NCBI RefSeq assembly: GCF_001567585.1
Contig: NZ_LRQV01000078.1
Coordinates: forward strand, 1-32,829
Source: Micromonospora rosaria
GTDB taxonomy: Bacteria > Actinomycetota > Actinomycetes > Mycobacteriales > Micromonosporaceae
DNA length: 32,829 bases
Reading direction: 5' to 3'
Part shown: piece by piece, positions 1-9,193 of the stretch
How positions within the stretch are numbered: position 1 is the stretch's first letter
Layout of the letters: each line of letters begins with the position of its first letter
The notes under the pieces: generated by a model
What the model was told of the DNA's origin: nothing
What the model saw: only the letters and a program-made list of their open reading frames with translations
Databases searched by the model: none
Program-made: the position numbers and the translations under genes

Positions 1-58
1 AGCGAGGGGGTCAACATTCGGCCGGAACAGAGGGGTCAAACTTCAGCCGGCGTTGACA
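1..58. mobile_element. IS21-like insertion sequence end (partial)
   Basis: Two similar direct repeats, GAGGGGGTCAACATTCGGCC (4-23) and GAGGGGTCAAACTTCAGCC (32-50), are followed by TTGACA (53-58). Multiple short terminal repeats containing GGGTCAA and a terminus ending in TGACA are what I recall of IS21-family (istA/istB) elements in actinomycetes. No transposase is inside the window, so the element body would lie to the left. It could also be a solitary remnant. The boundary at 58 is inferred from the expected CA-ended terminus. Confidence 0.5.
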
Positions 59-323
59 GCGAGCCTCGCTCGGGACCAACCCCTTTCCGCGCGTGCTTGA
101 CGTAGTGGTCGCATCCCCGCCCCCGGCCGGCAGTCATCGAGCTTTCCGCTGCGCCCAGCATCCTCCGTTTCCTTGGGGAGCCACAAGAGATCAGTCACGC
201 CCCGTCACTCCCCGGCACACCCGATTGACCTCAGTCACCCCTACGACATCTCGGAATGACAGCAATGAACGTGTTCTCTGGCAGCACGGATGTGAACACG
301 GATTCGAGGAGGCTGATCAAGCG
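59..323. other. Intergenic region upstream of the small ORF/XRE operon
   Basis: This stretch separates the IS-like end from the first convincing gene. TTGAC-like hexamers occur near 94-98 and 222-227, but neither has a well spaced -10, so I cannot place a promoter. Reading frames here have no coding appearance. A GAGGAGG ribosome binding site (306-312) near its right edge belongs to the ATG at 324. Confidence 0.4.
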
Positions 324-578
324 ATGTGGAAGCCGATTCGACAGTGGTGGAAACAGCGGTCCACCCCACGAGTGGTCGACACCGGACGGGCTGGTCAGGA
401 GGTGGAGTTTCGGGCGGCGCAGCGGCGCATCCTTGATGAGGCCGAGCGGCAGCGCGGTACGCCCGAGGGTGGGCGGCACCGGTGGTACGACGGGCCGACC
501 CGGCTCGTCCCGCTCGCCCAGCGGCGCGCTCCCCTGCTCACGTACGGCCAGCGGCGCGGCTACCGGTGCCGTGGCTGA
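324..578 (+). CDS. Small basic conserved-type hypothetical protein, coupled to the XRE regulator
   Basis: An 84-residue protein, rich in Arg, Trp and Gln, opens MWKPIRQWWKQR and ends LLTYGQRRGYRCRG. I recognise no domain and see no signal peptide or membrane segment. The ATG at 324 was chosen because GAGGAGG lies 11 bases upstream. Longer in-frame extensions reach back to 93 but look non-coding. The TGA (576-578) overlaps the GTG (571) of the XRE gene by 8 bases, so the two are probably co-translated. The charged, non-repetitive composition and good Shine-Dalgarno argue for a real gene. Its role is unknown; the coupling suggests a partner or regulator of the downstream DNA-binding protein. 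Confidence 0.6.
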   Translation: MWKPIRQWWKQRSTPRVVDTGRAGQEVEFRAAQRRILDEAERQRGTPEGGRHRWYDGPTRLVPLAQRRAPLLTYGQRRGYRCRG

Positions 579-1806
579 GCTGCCCGGCGGCCGGCGGCTG
601 GCGTACTGGCGCAACCAGCGCGGAATGTCCCAGCAGGCCTTCGCCGACGCCCTCGGCAAGTCGAAGAGCTGGGTCGACAAGGTGGAGCGGGGTACCCGCC
701 GGCTGGACACACTCTCCAACCTCCAGGAGATCGCCCGCACCCTCCAGGTCGACGTCGACGTCCTCATCGACACCGACACCGACACCGAGACGGCGGCGGC
801 CGGCCCGACCACCGTCCCGGTCGGCCCGGTCGGCGGCCGGGACCTGGACACCCTCCGGGCGGCCCTGTTCGCGTACGACGCGACGCTGGCCCCGCCCGAC
901 GGCGCGGAACCGGCCCCCGCCGAGCCGCGGCGCGGCGTCGGCCATGCCTGGTTGGCGCTCCAACACGCCGACTACCGCACCCTGCTCGGCACACTGCCCC
1001 GCCTGCTGCGCGACGGCCACCGCCGCCGGGCGGCCCACCCCGACGACCCGCAGCCCTGCCACCTGCTCGCACAGGGCTACCAGCTCACCTCCACGGTGCT
1101 GCGCAAACTCGGCGATCCCGGCCTGGCCTGGCTCGCCGCCGACCGCGCGATGACGGTCTGCCGGGACGCCGACGACGACGCGCTCACCCTGGCGGCCACC
1201 GGGCACCTCACCCGCGTCCTGCACACCCTGGGCCGCCACCGGCACACCGTGGAGGTCGCGCTCACCGTCGCCCACCGGCTCACCCCACCCGACCCCCTCA
1301 CCGCCCCACCCACCCACCTCACCGGGTACGGCAATCTGCTCCTCCAGGCGGCACGCGGCGCCGCCGGCCGAGGCGACCCTGTCGGCGTCGCCGACCTGCT
1401 CGACCACGCCGACGAGGTCGCCACCCTGGTCGGCGACGACCGGCACGACCACGGCCTCAGCTTCGGGCCGACCCTGGTCGCACTGACCCGGGTCATCACC
1501 GCGCTCGACCTCGACCAACACACCACCGCCGTCACCCGGCACCGCAGCGCGCTCGACTCAACGACGTTCCACCAGCTACCCCCGGAACCCCGAGCCGCCC
1601 ACCTGCTCGACGTGACACACGGCTGCGTACGCCTCAACGACCTGACCGAAGCGGGCCGCGCGCTGCTGCTCGCGGACCAGGCCACGCCCACCGAGGTCCG
1701 CAGCCGCCCCGCCGCCCGGGAGACCATCCGCACCCTGCTCCGCCGCTGCGGGAAACCCCACCCCGGGATCGTCCGCCTCGCCGAGGCACTACGGATCGCC
1801 GTCTGA
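571..1806 (+). CDS. XRE-family helix-turn-helix regulator with TPR-like C-terminal region
   Basis: A 411-residue protein. The N-terminal HTH_XRE domain (about residues 5-65) contains RLAYWRNQRGMSQQAFADAL and the recognition-helix stretch KSKSWVDKVERG. After an acidic Asp/Thr linker (near 66-75), the C-terminal 300 residues are helical and Ala/Leu/His-rich, like the TPR-type sensing domains of actinobacterial XRE regulators. The open frame extends back to 256, but the GTG at 571 places the HTH right at the N-terminus, as is usual. That start has no strong ribosome binding site of its own, which fits coupling to the upstream 84-residue ORF. Its target is unknown. DNA binding is family knowledge; everything about physiological role is open. 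Confidence 0.85.
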   Translation: MAELPGGRRLAYWRNQRGMSQQAFADALGKSKSWVDKVERGTRRLDTLSNLQEIARTLQVDVDVLIDTDTDTETAAAGPTTVPVGPVGGRDLDTLRAALFAYDATLAPPDGAEPAPAEPRRGVGHAWLALQHADYRTLLGTLPRLLRDGHRRRAAHPDDPQPCHLLAQGYQLTSTVLRKLGDPGLAWLAADRAMTVCRDADDDALTLAATGHLTRVLHTLGRHRHTVEVALTVAHRLTPPDPLTAPPTHLTGYGNLLLQAARGAAGRGDPVGVADLLDHADEVATLVGDDRHDHGLSFGPTLVALTRVITALDLDQHTTAVTRHRSALDSTTFHQLPPEPRAAHLLDVTHGCVRLNDLTEAGRALLLADQATPTEVRSRPAARETIRTLLRRCGKPHPGIVRLAEALRIAV

Positions 1807-1843
1807 CGCCGCCGACCTGCTCGCCGCCCAGCCGGGCCGTACG

Positions 1844-2131
1844 TCAGTCGGCGCTGGCCAGGCCGATGGCGAAGGCCTCCTCCAGGTCGTGCTGGGAGTA
1901 GGCGCGGAAGGCGATGTGCGACTCGGTGCCGATCACCCCGGGGACCTTCGAGATGCGACCGGCGATCACCTCGGCGATCTGGTCGAACTCGCGGACCCGC
2001 ACGATGGCGATCAGGTCGACGTGCCCGGCCACCGAGTAGACCTCGCTGACCCCGGGCAGGTCGGCCAACGCCTCGGCGACCTCGGGAATCGAGTCGGTGG
2101 CGCAGTCGATCAGTACGATCGCGGTGATCAC
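1844..2131 (-). CDS. Stand-alone Lrp/AsnC ligand-binding (RAM) domain protein
   Basis: A 95-residue protein consisting only of the alpha/beta RAM domain of Lrp/AsnC regulators: MITAIVLIDC at the start, SEVYSVAGHVDLIAIVRV in the middle, and GVIGTESHIAFRAYSQHDLE near the end. There is no helix-turn-helix, so it cannot bind DNA by itself. Such proteins form oligomeric rings that bind amino acids or modulate full-length Lrp partners. GTG start at 2131 with AGGG seven bases upstream. The gene is monocistronic in appearance, with a TAGCAT -10-like hexamer about 57 bases upstream. It converges with the XRE gene across a 37-base gap. Confidence 0.88.
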   Translation of the reverse strand: MITAIVLIDCATDSIPEVAEALADLPGVSEVYSVAGHVDLIAIVRVREFDQIAEVIAGRISKVPGVIGTESHIAFRAYSQHDLEEAFAIGLASAD

Positions 2132-2187
2132 TGGTCCGCCCTTCGTCGTGCCTCACGGCGCCGGCTCCGGTGCCCGCGCCGTGGACC

Positions 2188-2193
2188 ATGCTA
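2188..2193 (-). promoter_or_regulatory. Putative -10 element of the RAM-domain gene
   Basis: TAGCAT on the minus strand matches the actinobacterial TANNNT -10 consensus, 56 bases upstream of the GTG at 2131. No convincing -35 lies 16-19 bases further upstream, so this is a weak prediction. Confidence 0.3.
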
Positions 2194-2286
2194 GACGCCG
2201 TGCCCGCAGGCCAGCAGGACGCTGTCCTCCCCGGTCACGTGAGGCCGTGCTCCCAGCCCGGGTGACGCCGTGCCCCGGGCCGGCCT

Positions 2287-2355
2287 GGGTGCTCAGCCGG
2301 TCAGGGTGCTCAGCCGGTCAGGGTGCTCAGCCGGGTCAGGGTGCTCAGCCGGCGG
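2287..2355 (-). repeat. Four-copy tandem repeat beginning at the stop codon of the nucleotidyltransferase gene
   Basis: On the minus strand the unit is TGACCGGCTGAGCACCC (17 bases). There are two identical copies (2287-2303, 2304-2320), an 18-base variant with one extra C (2321-2338), and a leading copy (2339-2355) whose TGA is the actual stop codon of the upstream gene (2345-2347). The stop and the six following bases GCACCC are thus reiterated down the 3' untranslated region. The same TGAGCACCC core occurs after proC at the other end of the window. Confidence 0.9.
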
Positions 2356-3232
2356 GGACGGTCAGCCCGTCGGCGGTGCGGACCACGTCGACCAGGTGCT
2401 CTCCGGTGTGGACCTCGGTGCCGGGCCAGAGCACCGACCGGGTCACCGTGCCCCGGACGACCGCGCCCGCGCCCACCACCGCCCGGTGGCACCGTCCGCT
2501 GACCGAGGCGGTGGGGTGGACCAGGTTCCCGTCGCCGGCCGCGTGCAGGTTGGCGGCCAGGTAGTCGGCCGGGGTGCCGGTGTCGTAGAAGGTGCCCGGG
2601 TACGGCACCACGGTCAGCGTGCCGGCCGCCTCCGCCGGCCGCCAGACGGCGCGGACCAGGTCGCCGAAGGTCGGTGGCAGGTCGCGGACCAGCCGCCAGG
2701 GCAGCAGCGAGAAGCCGACGAAGCGGTGGCCGTCGAAGGTGCCCGGCTCGGTCGGGTCGGGTGCCGGCTGGCCGAGCAGGCGTACCGTGTCGCCGTCCCA
2801 GCCGTCGAGCAGGGCGGCCAGGTCGGGACCGGGCGGGGCGGCCGGATCGGCCAGGTACGCGTCGGCGTTGCCGACCAGCACCCCGCGCCCGGCGATCCAG
2901 TCCCGCAGGTTGCCGATCCCGCCGGCGGTACCCAGCGGGTCACCCGGCTCGACCGAGCGGTGCGCGCGGTCACCGACCCGCTCGACCACCTGGTCGCCGA
3001 GGTAGCAGGCGTTCACCGCGACCCGGTCGCGGCCGGTGAGACCGAGCCCGGCCAGCCGGTCGAGCGCCCGGTCGAGCAGGGGCTCGTTGCCGACCGGGCA
3101 GAGCGCCTTGGGCAGCCGGTCGGTGAGCGGGCGCAACCGGGTGCCCGCCCCGGCGGCGAGCACCACCGCGCAGATCCCGGCGGGCCCACCGGTCCCGGCT
3201 CCGGTCACCGCCCCTGTGCCGGCTGGGGTCAC
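2345..3232 (-). CDS. Sugar-phosphate nucleotidyltransferase family protein (NTP_transferase)
   Basis: A 295-residue protein. The nucleotide-binding signature is VVLAAGAGTRLRPLTDRLPK (about residues 24-43), followed by ALCPVGNEPLLDRAL. A later Asp in GVLVGNADAYL fits the metal-binding position. The C-terminus has hexapeptide-like turns (SVSGRCHRAVVGAGAVVRG) typical of the left-handed beta-helix tail in mannose-1-phosphate guanylyltransferase-like enzymes. The expected reaction is NTP plus sugar-1-phosphate to NDP-sugar plus PPi; base and sugar cannot be read from sequence. The GTG start at 3232 overlaps the NUDIX stop by four bases (GTGA), so the two are translationally coupled. The stop codon is the first unit of a tandem repeat. 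Confidence 0.85.
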   Translation of the reverse strand: MTPAGTGAVTGAGTGGPAGICAVVLAAGAGTRLRPLTDRLPKALCPVGNEPLLDRALDRLAGLGLTGRDRVAVNACYLGDQVVERVGDRAHRSVEPGDPLGTAGGIGNLRDWIAGRGVLVGNADAYLADPAAPPGPDLAALLDGWDGDTVRLLGQPAPDPTEPGTFDGHRFVGFSLLPWRLVRDLPPTFGDLVRAVWRPAEAAGTLTVVPYPGTFYDTGTPADYLAANLHAAGDGNLVHPTASVSGRCHRAVVGAGAVVRGTVTRSVLWPGTEVHTGEHLVDVVRTADGLTVPAG

Positions 3233-3783
3233 CGCCCCGGTCCCGGGGTGCTGTCGGGCAGGGGCGGCGGGAAGTTGCCCGCCTCCGGGCCGATGCCGTA
3301 GTACCCGAGCAGCCGGGCGGTGGGCCAGCTCAGCCGGGGCAGGTCGTCCAGCGGGTGCCAGACCGCCTCGAAGACCTCGGCGCCGTCGACCTTCAGGGGG
3401 GTGCTGGACGCCGGCACCTCGGTCTCGAACACCATGTCCACCCAGCCCTTGGCGTGCACGATGGCGTTGGGGGTGGCCGGTCGCAGGCGGGTCGGGGGCA
3501 GCCGGATGCCGGTCTCCTCGAACAGTTCCCGGGCCGCGCCGACGACCGGCGGTTCGGCCTTGTTCAACAGCCCGGCGGGCAGCGTCCAGCTGTGTCCCGG
3601 GGGCTGCCGCAGCATCAGCAGGCGACCGGCGCCCTCGGCCTCGGCGTCCCGGACCAGGGTGACCGCGCCGACGACGTACTTCGGGACGGCGAGCCGGACC
3701 AGCCGGCGCCGGACGGGATAGGGCAGCCGGTAGAAGAAGCGGTACCCGATGGCCCGTCCGGTGGCGCGGGTGCGGGGGATCAT
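3229..3783 (-). CDS. NUDIX hydrolase
   Basis: A 184-residue protein with a complete Nudix box: G, five residues, E, seven residues, then RELFEETGI (about residues 71-93). The box binds Mg2+ and hydrolyses a nucleoside diphosphate linked to another moiety; the substrate is not predictable. Overlap with the downstream nucleotidyltransferase suggests a shared nucleotide-sugar role, which is inference. The ATG at 3783 is preceded by TAGCCT exactly six bases upstream. That is the arrangement of a leaderless transcript, and no well spaced Shine-Dalgarno exists. The N-terminal 30 residues are basic and aromatic (RFFYRLPYPVRRRLVRL), possibly membrane-apposed. Confidence 0.88.
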   Translation of the reverse strand: MIPRTRATGRAIGYRFFYRLPYPVRRRLVRLAVPKYVVGAVTLVRDAEAEGAGRLLMLRQPPGHSWTLPAGLLNKAEPPVVGAARELFEETGIRLPPTRLRPATPNAIVHAKGWVDMVFETEVPASSTPLKVDGAEVFEAVWHPLDDLPRLSWPTARLLGYYGIGPEAGNFPPPLPDSTPGPGR

Positions 3784-3795
3784 GCCCTCAGGCTA
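3784..3795 (-). promoter_or_regulatory. Predicted leaderless promoter of the NUDIX gene (TAGCCT-N6-ATG)
   Basis: On the minus strand TAGCCT (3795-3790) is followed by six bases and then the ATG. Transcription would start at or next to the start codon. The same hexamer and spacing precede the SRPBCC gene at 20485. No TTGAC-like -35 is evident. Confidence 0.5.
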
Positions 3796-3847
3796 GTGGT
3801 CGCGGCGGGCCGGCCGGGCTCCCGGGGAGGGTATCCGACCGGTGGGT

Positions 3848-5638
<1,791 letters not shown>

Positions 5639-5764
5639 GTGGGACACCTCCTCACCCCGGCTCCTCGGCCACCGTCCGGCAACCGGAAGCAGGCCCACGA
5701 ATCGGGCAGGACTGCACTCCCTTAACAGCCTAAGTGAGGCGAGGTCGTCCGAATGGTCACTTGC

Positions 5765-7519
5765 TCATGGGCGTTCGGTCGAGAGTTGTTGCGTCGCCGC
5801 GCCCTCAGCCTTGGCCAGCAGGCCCCGGAACCGGGCCGCGCCGGCCACCGGCGAGGACCACGCCGAGGTCATCTCGACCAGCCGGGTCTCCGGGCGTTCC
5901 AACCAGGACAGGATCCGCTCCGACTCCTCGGCCGAGGCCGCCGGGACCGGGCCGTGACCGGGCGTGACCGTCTCCGCCGTGGCCCGGATCAGCGTCACCG
6001 TGGGTCGCGGGTGGACGCCGGGCGGCGACACGCCGGCTCCGGCGAGCCGGCCGTGCCGCACCAGCGCCAGCTCCCAGCCGCCCCCGGCGGCCGGCCGCGC
6101 GGCGGTCAGCTCGGCGATCCCGGTCAGCGCGGCGAGCCGCTGCATCCGGACCGTGGCCCGCAGCACGGCGGCCAGCCGGGCCCGGACCACCGCCGCCTCC
6201 TCGTACCGCTGCGCCGCCGCGAGCGCGTCGATCCGGGCCAGCAGCGTCGCCACCACCGGCCCCGGGTCACCCGTGGTCGCCGCCCGGAACGGCGCGACCG
6301 CGCGGTGGTCGTACTCCTGGGGGGTGATCCGGTGCTCGCAGGGCGCGGCGCAGCGGCCCAGCTCGGCCAGCGCGCAGGCCGGCGTGACCGTGCGTAGCGA
6401 CAGCCGGTGCGTGCACTGGCGCAGCCCGGTGGCGTCGTGGAAGCCCGCCGCCGCCAGCTCCGCCGCGCGTCGGGAGGTGAACGGCCCGAGGTACGCCTCG
6501 TCGCCGGGGGCCAGGCCGCGCGCCACCGACAACCGGGGGTACGCCTCGTCGGTGAGCTTGAGCCAGACCGCCCGCTCCGGGTACTTCGACCGCCGGTTGT
6601 ACGGCGGGGCGTGCGCGGCGATCAGCCGCAGCTCGCGCACCTCGGCCTCCAGCGAGTGGGCGCACCCGACCGCCTCCACCCGCTCGGCGGCGGCGAGCAT
6701 CTCGGAGATCCGGGCCCGCTTCTCGGCGGCGGTGAAGTAGCTGCGGACCCGGGTGGCGATGTCGCCGGAGGTGCCCACGTAGAGCGGCCGGTCGTCGGCG
6801 GCCCGGAAGATGTAGACCCCGGGCGTGCGCGGCAGCCCGTCGGCCAGGTGCCGCTTGCGCCGCTGGGTCGGGGTGACCGCGCGGGCGAACTCGATCGCCT
6901 CGCCGACGGTGTCCACCCGGTGCCCGCCGAGCCGGCCGATCAGCCCGTGCAGCACGTCCACGGTGGCCTTGGCGTCGTCCAGCGCCCGGTGCGTCGGCTG
7001 GGTCGAGGTGCGGAAGTACGCGGCCAGGGTGCCGAGCTTGCGGTTGGGCACCTCGTCCCGGCTGAGCACCCGCCGGGCCAGGGCCGCCGTGTCCAGCACC
7101 CGGGGGTGGGGCCAGCGGTACCCGTGCTTGGCGCAGGCCGCCTTGAGGAACCCCACGTCGTACGGGGCGTTGTGGGCGACCAGGACCGCGTCGGCGAGGA
7201 ACTCCAGGAAGCTCGGCAGCACCCGCTCGATCGGCGGGGCGGGCAGCAGCATGGCCTGGGTGATCCCGGTCAGCACGGTGATGAACGGCGGGATCGGCAC
7301 CCCCGGGTTGACCAGGGTGGCGAGCACCCCCAGCTCCTCGCCGCCCCGGACCTTGACCGCGCCGATCTCGGTGATCCCGCCGCCGTCGGGGGCCCCGCCG
7401 GTGGTCTCCAGGTCGACCACGACGAAGGTCGCCGCGTACAGCGGCAGCGCCGGGTCCACCCCCGGCCCGGTCGGGTCCAGCCCGGCGAGGGCCTGCTGGA
7501 CGTACTCCCCACCCGTCAC
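5765..7519 (-). CDS. DEDDh exonuclease (DnaQ-like) fused to GIY-YIG/UvrC-like nuclease region
   Basis: A 584-residue protein. Residues 30-195 form a DnaQ-type 3'-5' exonuclease with VVDLETT (Asp36, Glu38), VAHNAPYDVGFL (Asp121) and HRALDD (His177, Asp182), the complete DEDDh set. Residues 228-310 form a UvrC-like GIY-YIG domain: LPRTPGVYIF, PLYVGTSGD, TRVRSYF, and a downstream EAEVRELRLI...PPYN. A UvrB-binding-like helix pair (RYEEAAVVRARLAAVL) lies further on; the UvrC RNase H-like and HhH parts are missing. The fusion is known in actinobacteria (Rv2191 in M. tuberculosis, from memory) and is presumed to act in DNA repair. The GTG at 7519 has TACCGT six bases upstream, suggesting a leaderless transcript. 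Confidence 0.9.
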   Translation of the reverse strand: MTGGEYVQQALAGLDPTGPGVDPALPLYAATFVVVDLETTGGAPDGGGITEIGAVKVRGGEELGVLATLVNPGVPIPPFITVLTGITQAMLLPAPPIERVLPSFLEFLADAVLVAHNAPYDVGFLKAACAKHGYRWPHPRVLDTAALARRVLSRDEVPNRKLGTLAAYFRTSTQPTHRALDDAKATVDVLHGLIGRLGGHRVDTVGEAIEFARAVTPTQRRKRHLADGLPRTPGVYIFRAADDRPLYVGTSGDIATRVRSYFTAAEKRARISEMLAAAERVEAVGCAHSLEAEVRELRLIAAHAPPYNRRSKYPERAVWLKLTDEAYPRLSVARGLAPGDEAYLGPFTSRRAAELAAAGFHDATGLRQCTHRLSLRTVTPACALAELGRCAAPCEHRITPQEYDHRAVAPFRAATTGDPGPVVATLLARIDALAAAQRYEEAAVVRARLAAVLRATVRMQRLAALTGIAELTAARPAAGGGWELALVRHGRLAGAGVSPPGVHPRPTVTLIRATAETVTPGHGPVPAASAEESERILSWLERPETRLVEMTSAWSSPVAGAARFRGLLAKAEGAATQQLSTERP

Positions 7520-7531
7520 GCCGGCACGGTA
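7520..7531 (-). promoter_or_regulatory. Predicted leaderless promoter of the DnaQ/UvrC-like gene (TACCGT-N6-GTG)
   Basis: Minus-strand TACCGT (7531-7526) matches TANNNT and lies six bases before the GTG at 7519. No purine-rich Shine-Dalgarno is visible in the preceding 15 bases. No good -35 was found. Confidence 0.4.
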
Positions 7532-7583
7532 ACGGGTCGGTCCGACACTCCGGCCACAAGCGTCCCACCAGTCACCACGGGGA

Positions 7584-7589
7584 TAGGAT
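7584..7589 (+). promoter_or_regulatory. Putative -10 element of the NYN-domain gene
   Basis: TAGGAT at 7584-7589 fits the -10 consensus and lies 56 bases upstream of the ATG at 7646, in a 126-base divergent region. No clear -35 accompanies it. Confidence 0.35.
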
Positions 7590-7645
7590 GAGAGATCGGC
7601 TCACTCACCGGGCGGTGGGCCCGGCCCCGGTGGGAGACTTGCCAC

Positions 7646-9142
7646 ATGCCCCTCACCGAGCCGTACGACGACAACCTCCCCGAGGGGGAGGTCGACGCCG
7701 CGCGCGCCGCCGGTGGGTACGGCCGGGCCCCGGGCGCCGAACCGGCGACCGGGCCCGGATCCGGGTCGGGGGACCCCGTGGCGGACGTGTCCGAACCCGA
7801 GCCGGCAGGGCCGGAACCGGAGCCGGAACAGGCGGAGCCGGAGCCGGTGCTGCCCGAGCCGGTCCGGCAGCGGATCGTGGCACTGACCGCCACGGTGCTG
7901 CCCGGCCTACCCGCCGACGAGGTGCCGGTGCCGCTGCGCCGGGTGGCCAAGTTCGCGCCCAACCGGCGGGCCCGGCTGGGCGCCCCGATGATCGCCGCCC
8001 AGCTCACCGCCGACCCGCTGTTCCGGCAACGGGTCGCCAACCGGGCGCTGGCCGACGCGGGCGACCTGGGCGCGGCGGTGGTCGACGGGACCGCCCCGGC
8101 CGCCGCCGATCCGGTGGAGGTCGCCGCCCTGGCGTACCTGGCCCGGCCGCAGGGCTGGCGGGGCCTGGTCGAGGCCAGCGGCGCGGCCGTGCAGGCCGAG
8201 GCGGACAGCGCCGTGGTGGCCGAGCTGGTGCGGGAGGCCGAACAGCGGGCCACCCGGGCCGAGCACGACCGGGCGGTGGCCCGGGTGGAGGCGGAGAAGC
8301 TCCGTGACGAGCTGGCCCGGGTCCGCGAGGAGCTGGGGCAGGTCCGCGAGGAGGCCCGGCAGCTCGGCCGGGCGCTGCGCGAGACCCAGGCGCGGGAACG
8401 CCGGGCCGGCGAGCTGCTCGCCACCGAGCGCGGCCGGGCGACGCGGGCGGCGGCCGACGCCGAGGCCGAGCTGCGACGGGTCCGGGCCCGGCTGGCCGAG
8501 GCGGAGGCGACGGCCGGGGTCGCGCGGGCCAGCGCCAAGGAGGCCCGGTCGGTCGACGACGCCCGGCTCTGGCTGCTGCTGGAGACGATCGGGCAGGCCG
8601 CCGTGGGGCTGCGCCGGGAGCTGGCGCTGGACCCGGTGGAGAAGCTGCCCGCCGACTTCGTCGCGGACGCCTTCACCGGGACCGCCACGGCGGCCGACGC
8701 GGCGGCGGCCACCCGGGCCCGGGACACCGACGACCCGGCCCGGCTGGACCAACTGCTCGCCCTGCCCCGGGCGCACCTGGTCGTCGACGGCTACAACGTC
8801 ACCAAGCGCGGGTTCGGCGAGATGTCCCTCGAGCAGCAGCGCAAGCGGCTGATCAGCGGCCTGGGCGGGATCGCCGCGCAGACCGGCGACGAGGTCACCG
8901 TGGTCTTCGACGGGGCCGAACGGATCCACGGGCTGCCGCCCGCGCCGCGCGGGGTCCGGGTGCTCTTCTCCCGCAAGGGGGAGACCGCCGACGAGCTGAT
9001 CCGCCGGCTGGTCCGGGCCGAGCCGCCCGGCCGCCCGGTGGTGGTGGTCTCCTCCGACCGGGAGGTCGCCGACGGGGTGAGCCGGCACGGCGCGTACCCG
9101 CTCGGTGCGGACTCGCTGCTGCGCCGGCTGTCCCGGTCCTGA
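7646..9142 (+). CDS. NYN (YacP-like PIN-fold) domain protein with coiled coil
   Basis: A 498-residue protein. The first 70 residues are Pro/Glu-rich and low-complexity (repeats of PEPEP type). A helical region follows (70-190), then a long Arg/Glu/Ala coiled coil (about 190-310, e.g. RDELARVREELGQVREEARQ). The C-terminal NYN domain (from about residue 377) contains LVVDGYNVTKRGF, VTVVFDGAE, GETADELIRRL and VVSSDREVADG. These acidic residues form the metal site of PIN-like ribonucleases related to YacP/Rae1. RNA cleavage is a family inference. GGGAG lies nine bases before the ATG. The gene converges with the DUF4097 gene over a small hairpin. Confidence 0.85.
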   Translation: MPLTEPYDDNLPEGEVDAARAAGGYGRAPGAEPATGPGSGSGDPVADVSEPEPAGPEPEPEQAEPEPVLPEPVRQRIVALTATVLPGLPADEVPVPLRRVAKFAPNRRARLGAPMIAAQLTADPLFRQRVANRALADAGDLGAAVVDGTAPAAADPVEVAALAYLARPQGWRGLVEASGAAVQAEADSAVVAELVREAEQRATRAEHDRAVARVEAEKLRDELARVREELGQVREEARQLGRALRETQARERRAGELLATERGRATRAAADAEAELRRVRARLAEAEATAGVARASAKEARSVDDARLWLLLETIGQAAVGLRRELALDPVEKLPADFVADAFTGTATAADAAAATRARDTDDPARLDQLLALPRAHLVVDGYNVTKRGFGEMSLEQQRKRLISGLGGIAAQTGDEVTVVFDGAERIHGLPPAPRGVRVLFSRKGETADELIRRLVRAEPPGRPVVVVSSDREVADGVSRHGAYPLGADSLLRRLSRS

Positions 9143-9166
9143 CCGGCGTCAGCGCGGGTTCCGAGC

Positions 9167-9186
9167 GCCCGGCGTCGCCGCCGGGC
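9167..9186. terminator. Hairpin between convergent genes
   Basis: GCCCGGCG (9167-9174) pairs with CGCCGGGC (9179-9186) around a TCGC loop, giving an 8-bp stem in the 51-base gap between two convergent stop codons. It has no U-tract, as is usual in high-GC actinomycetes, and could serve both genes. Confidence 0.5.
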
Positions 9187-9193
9187 CGGAGGG

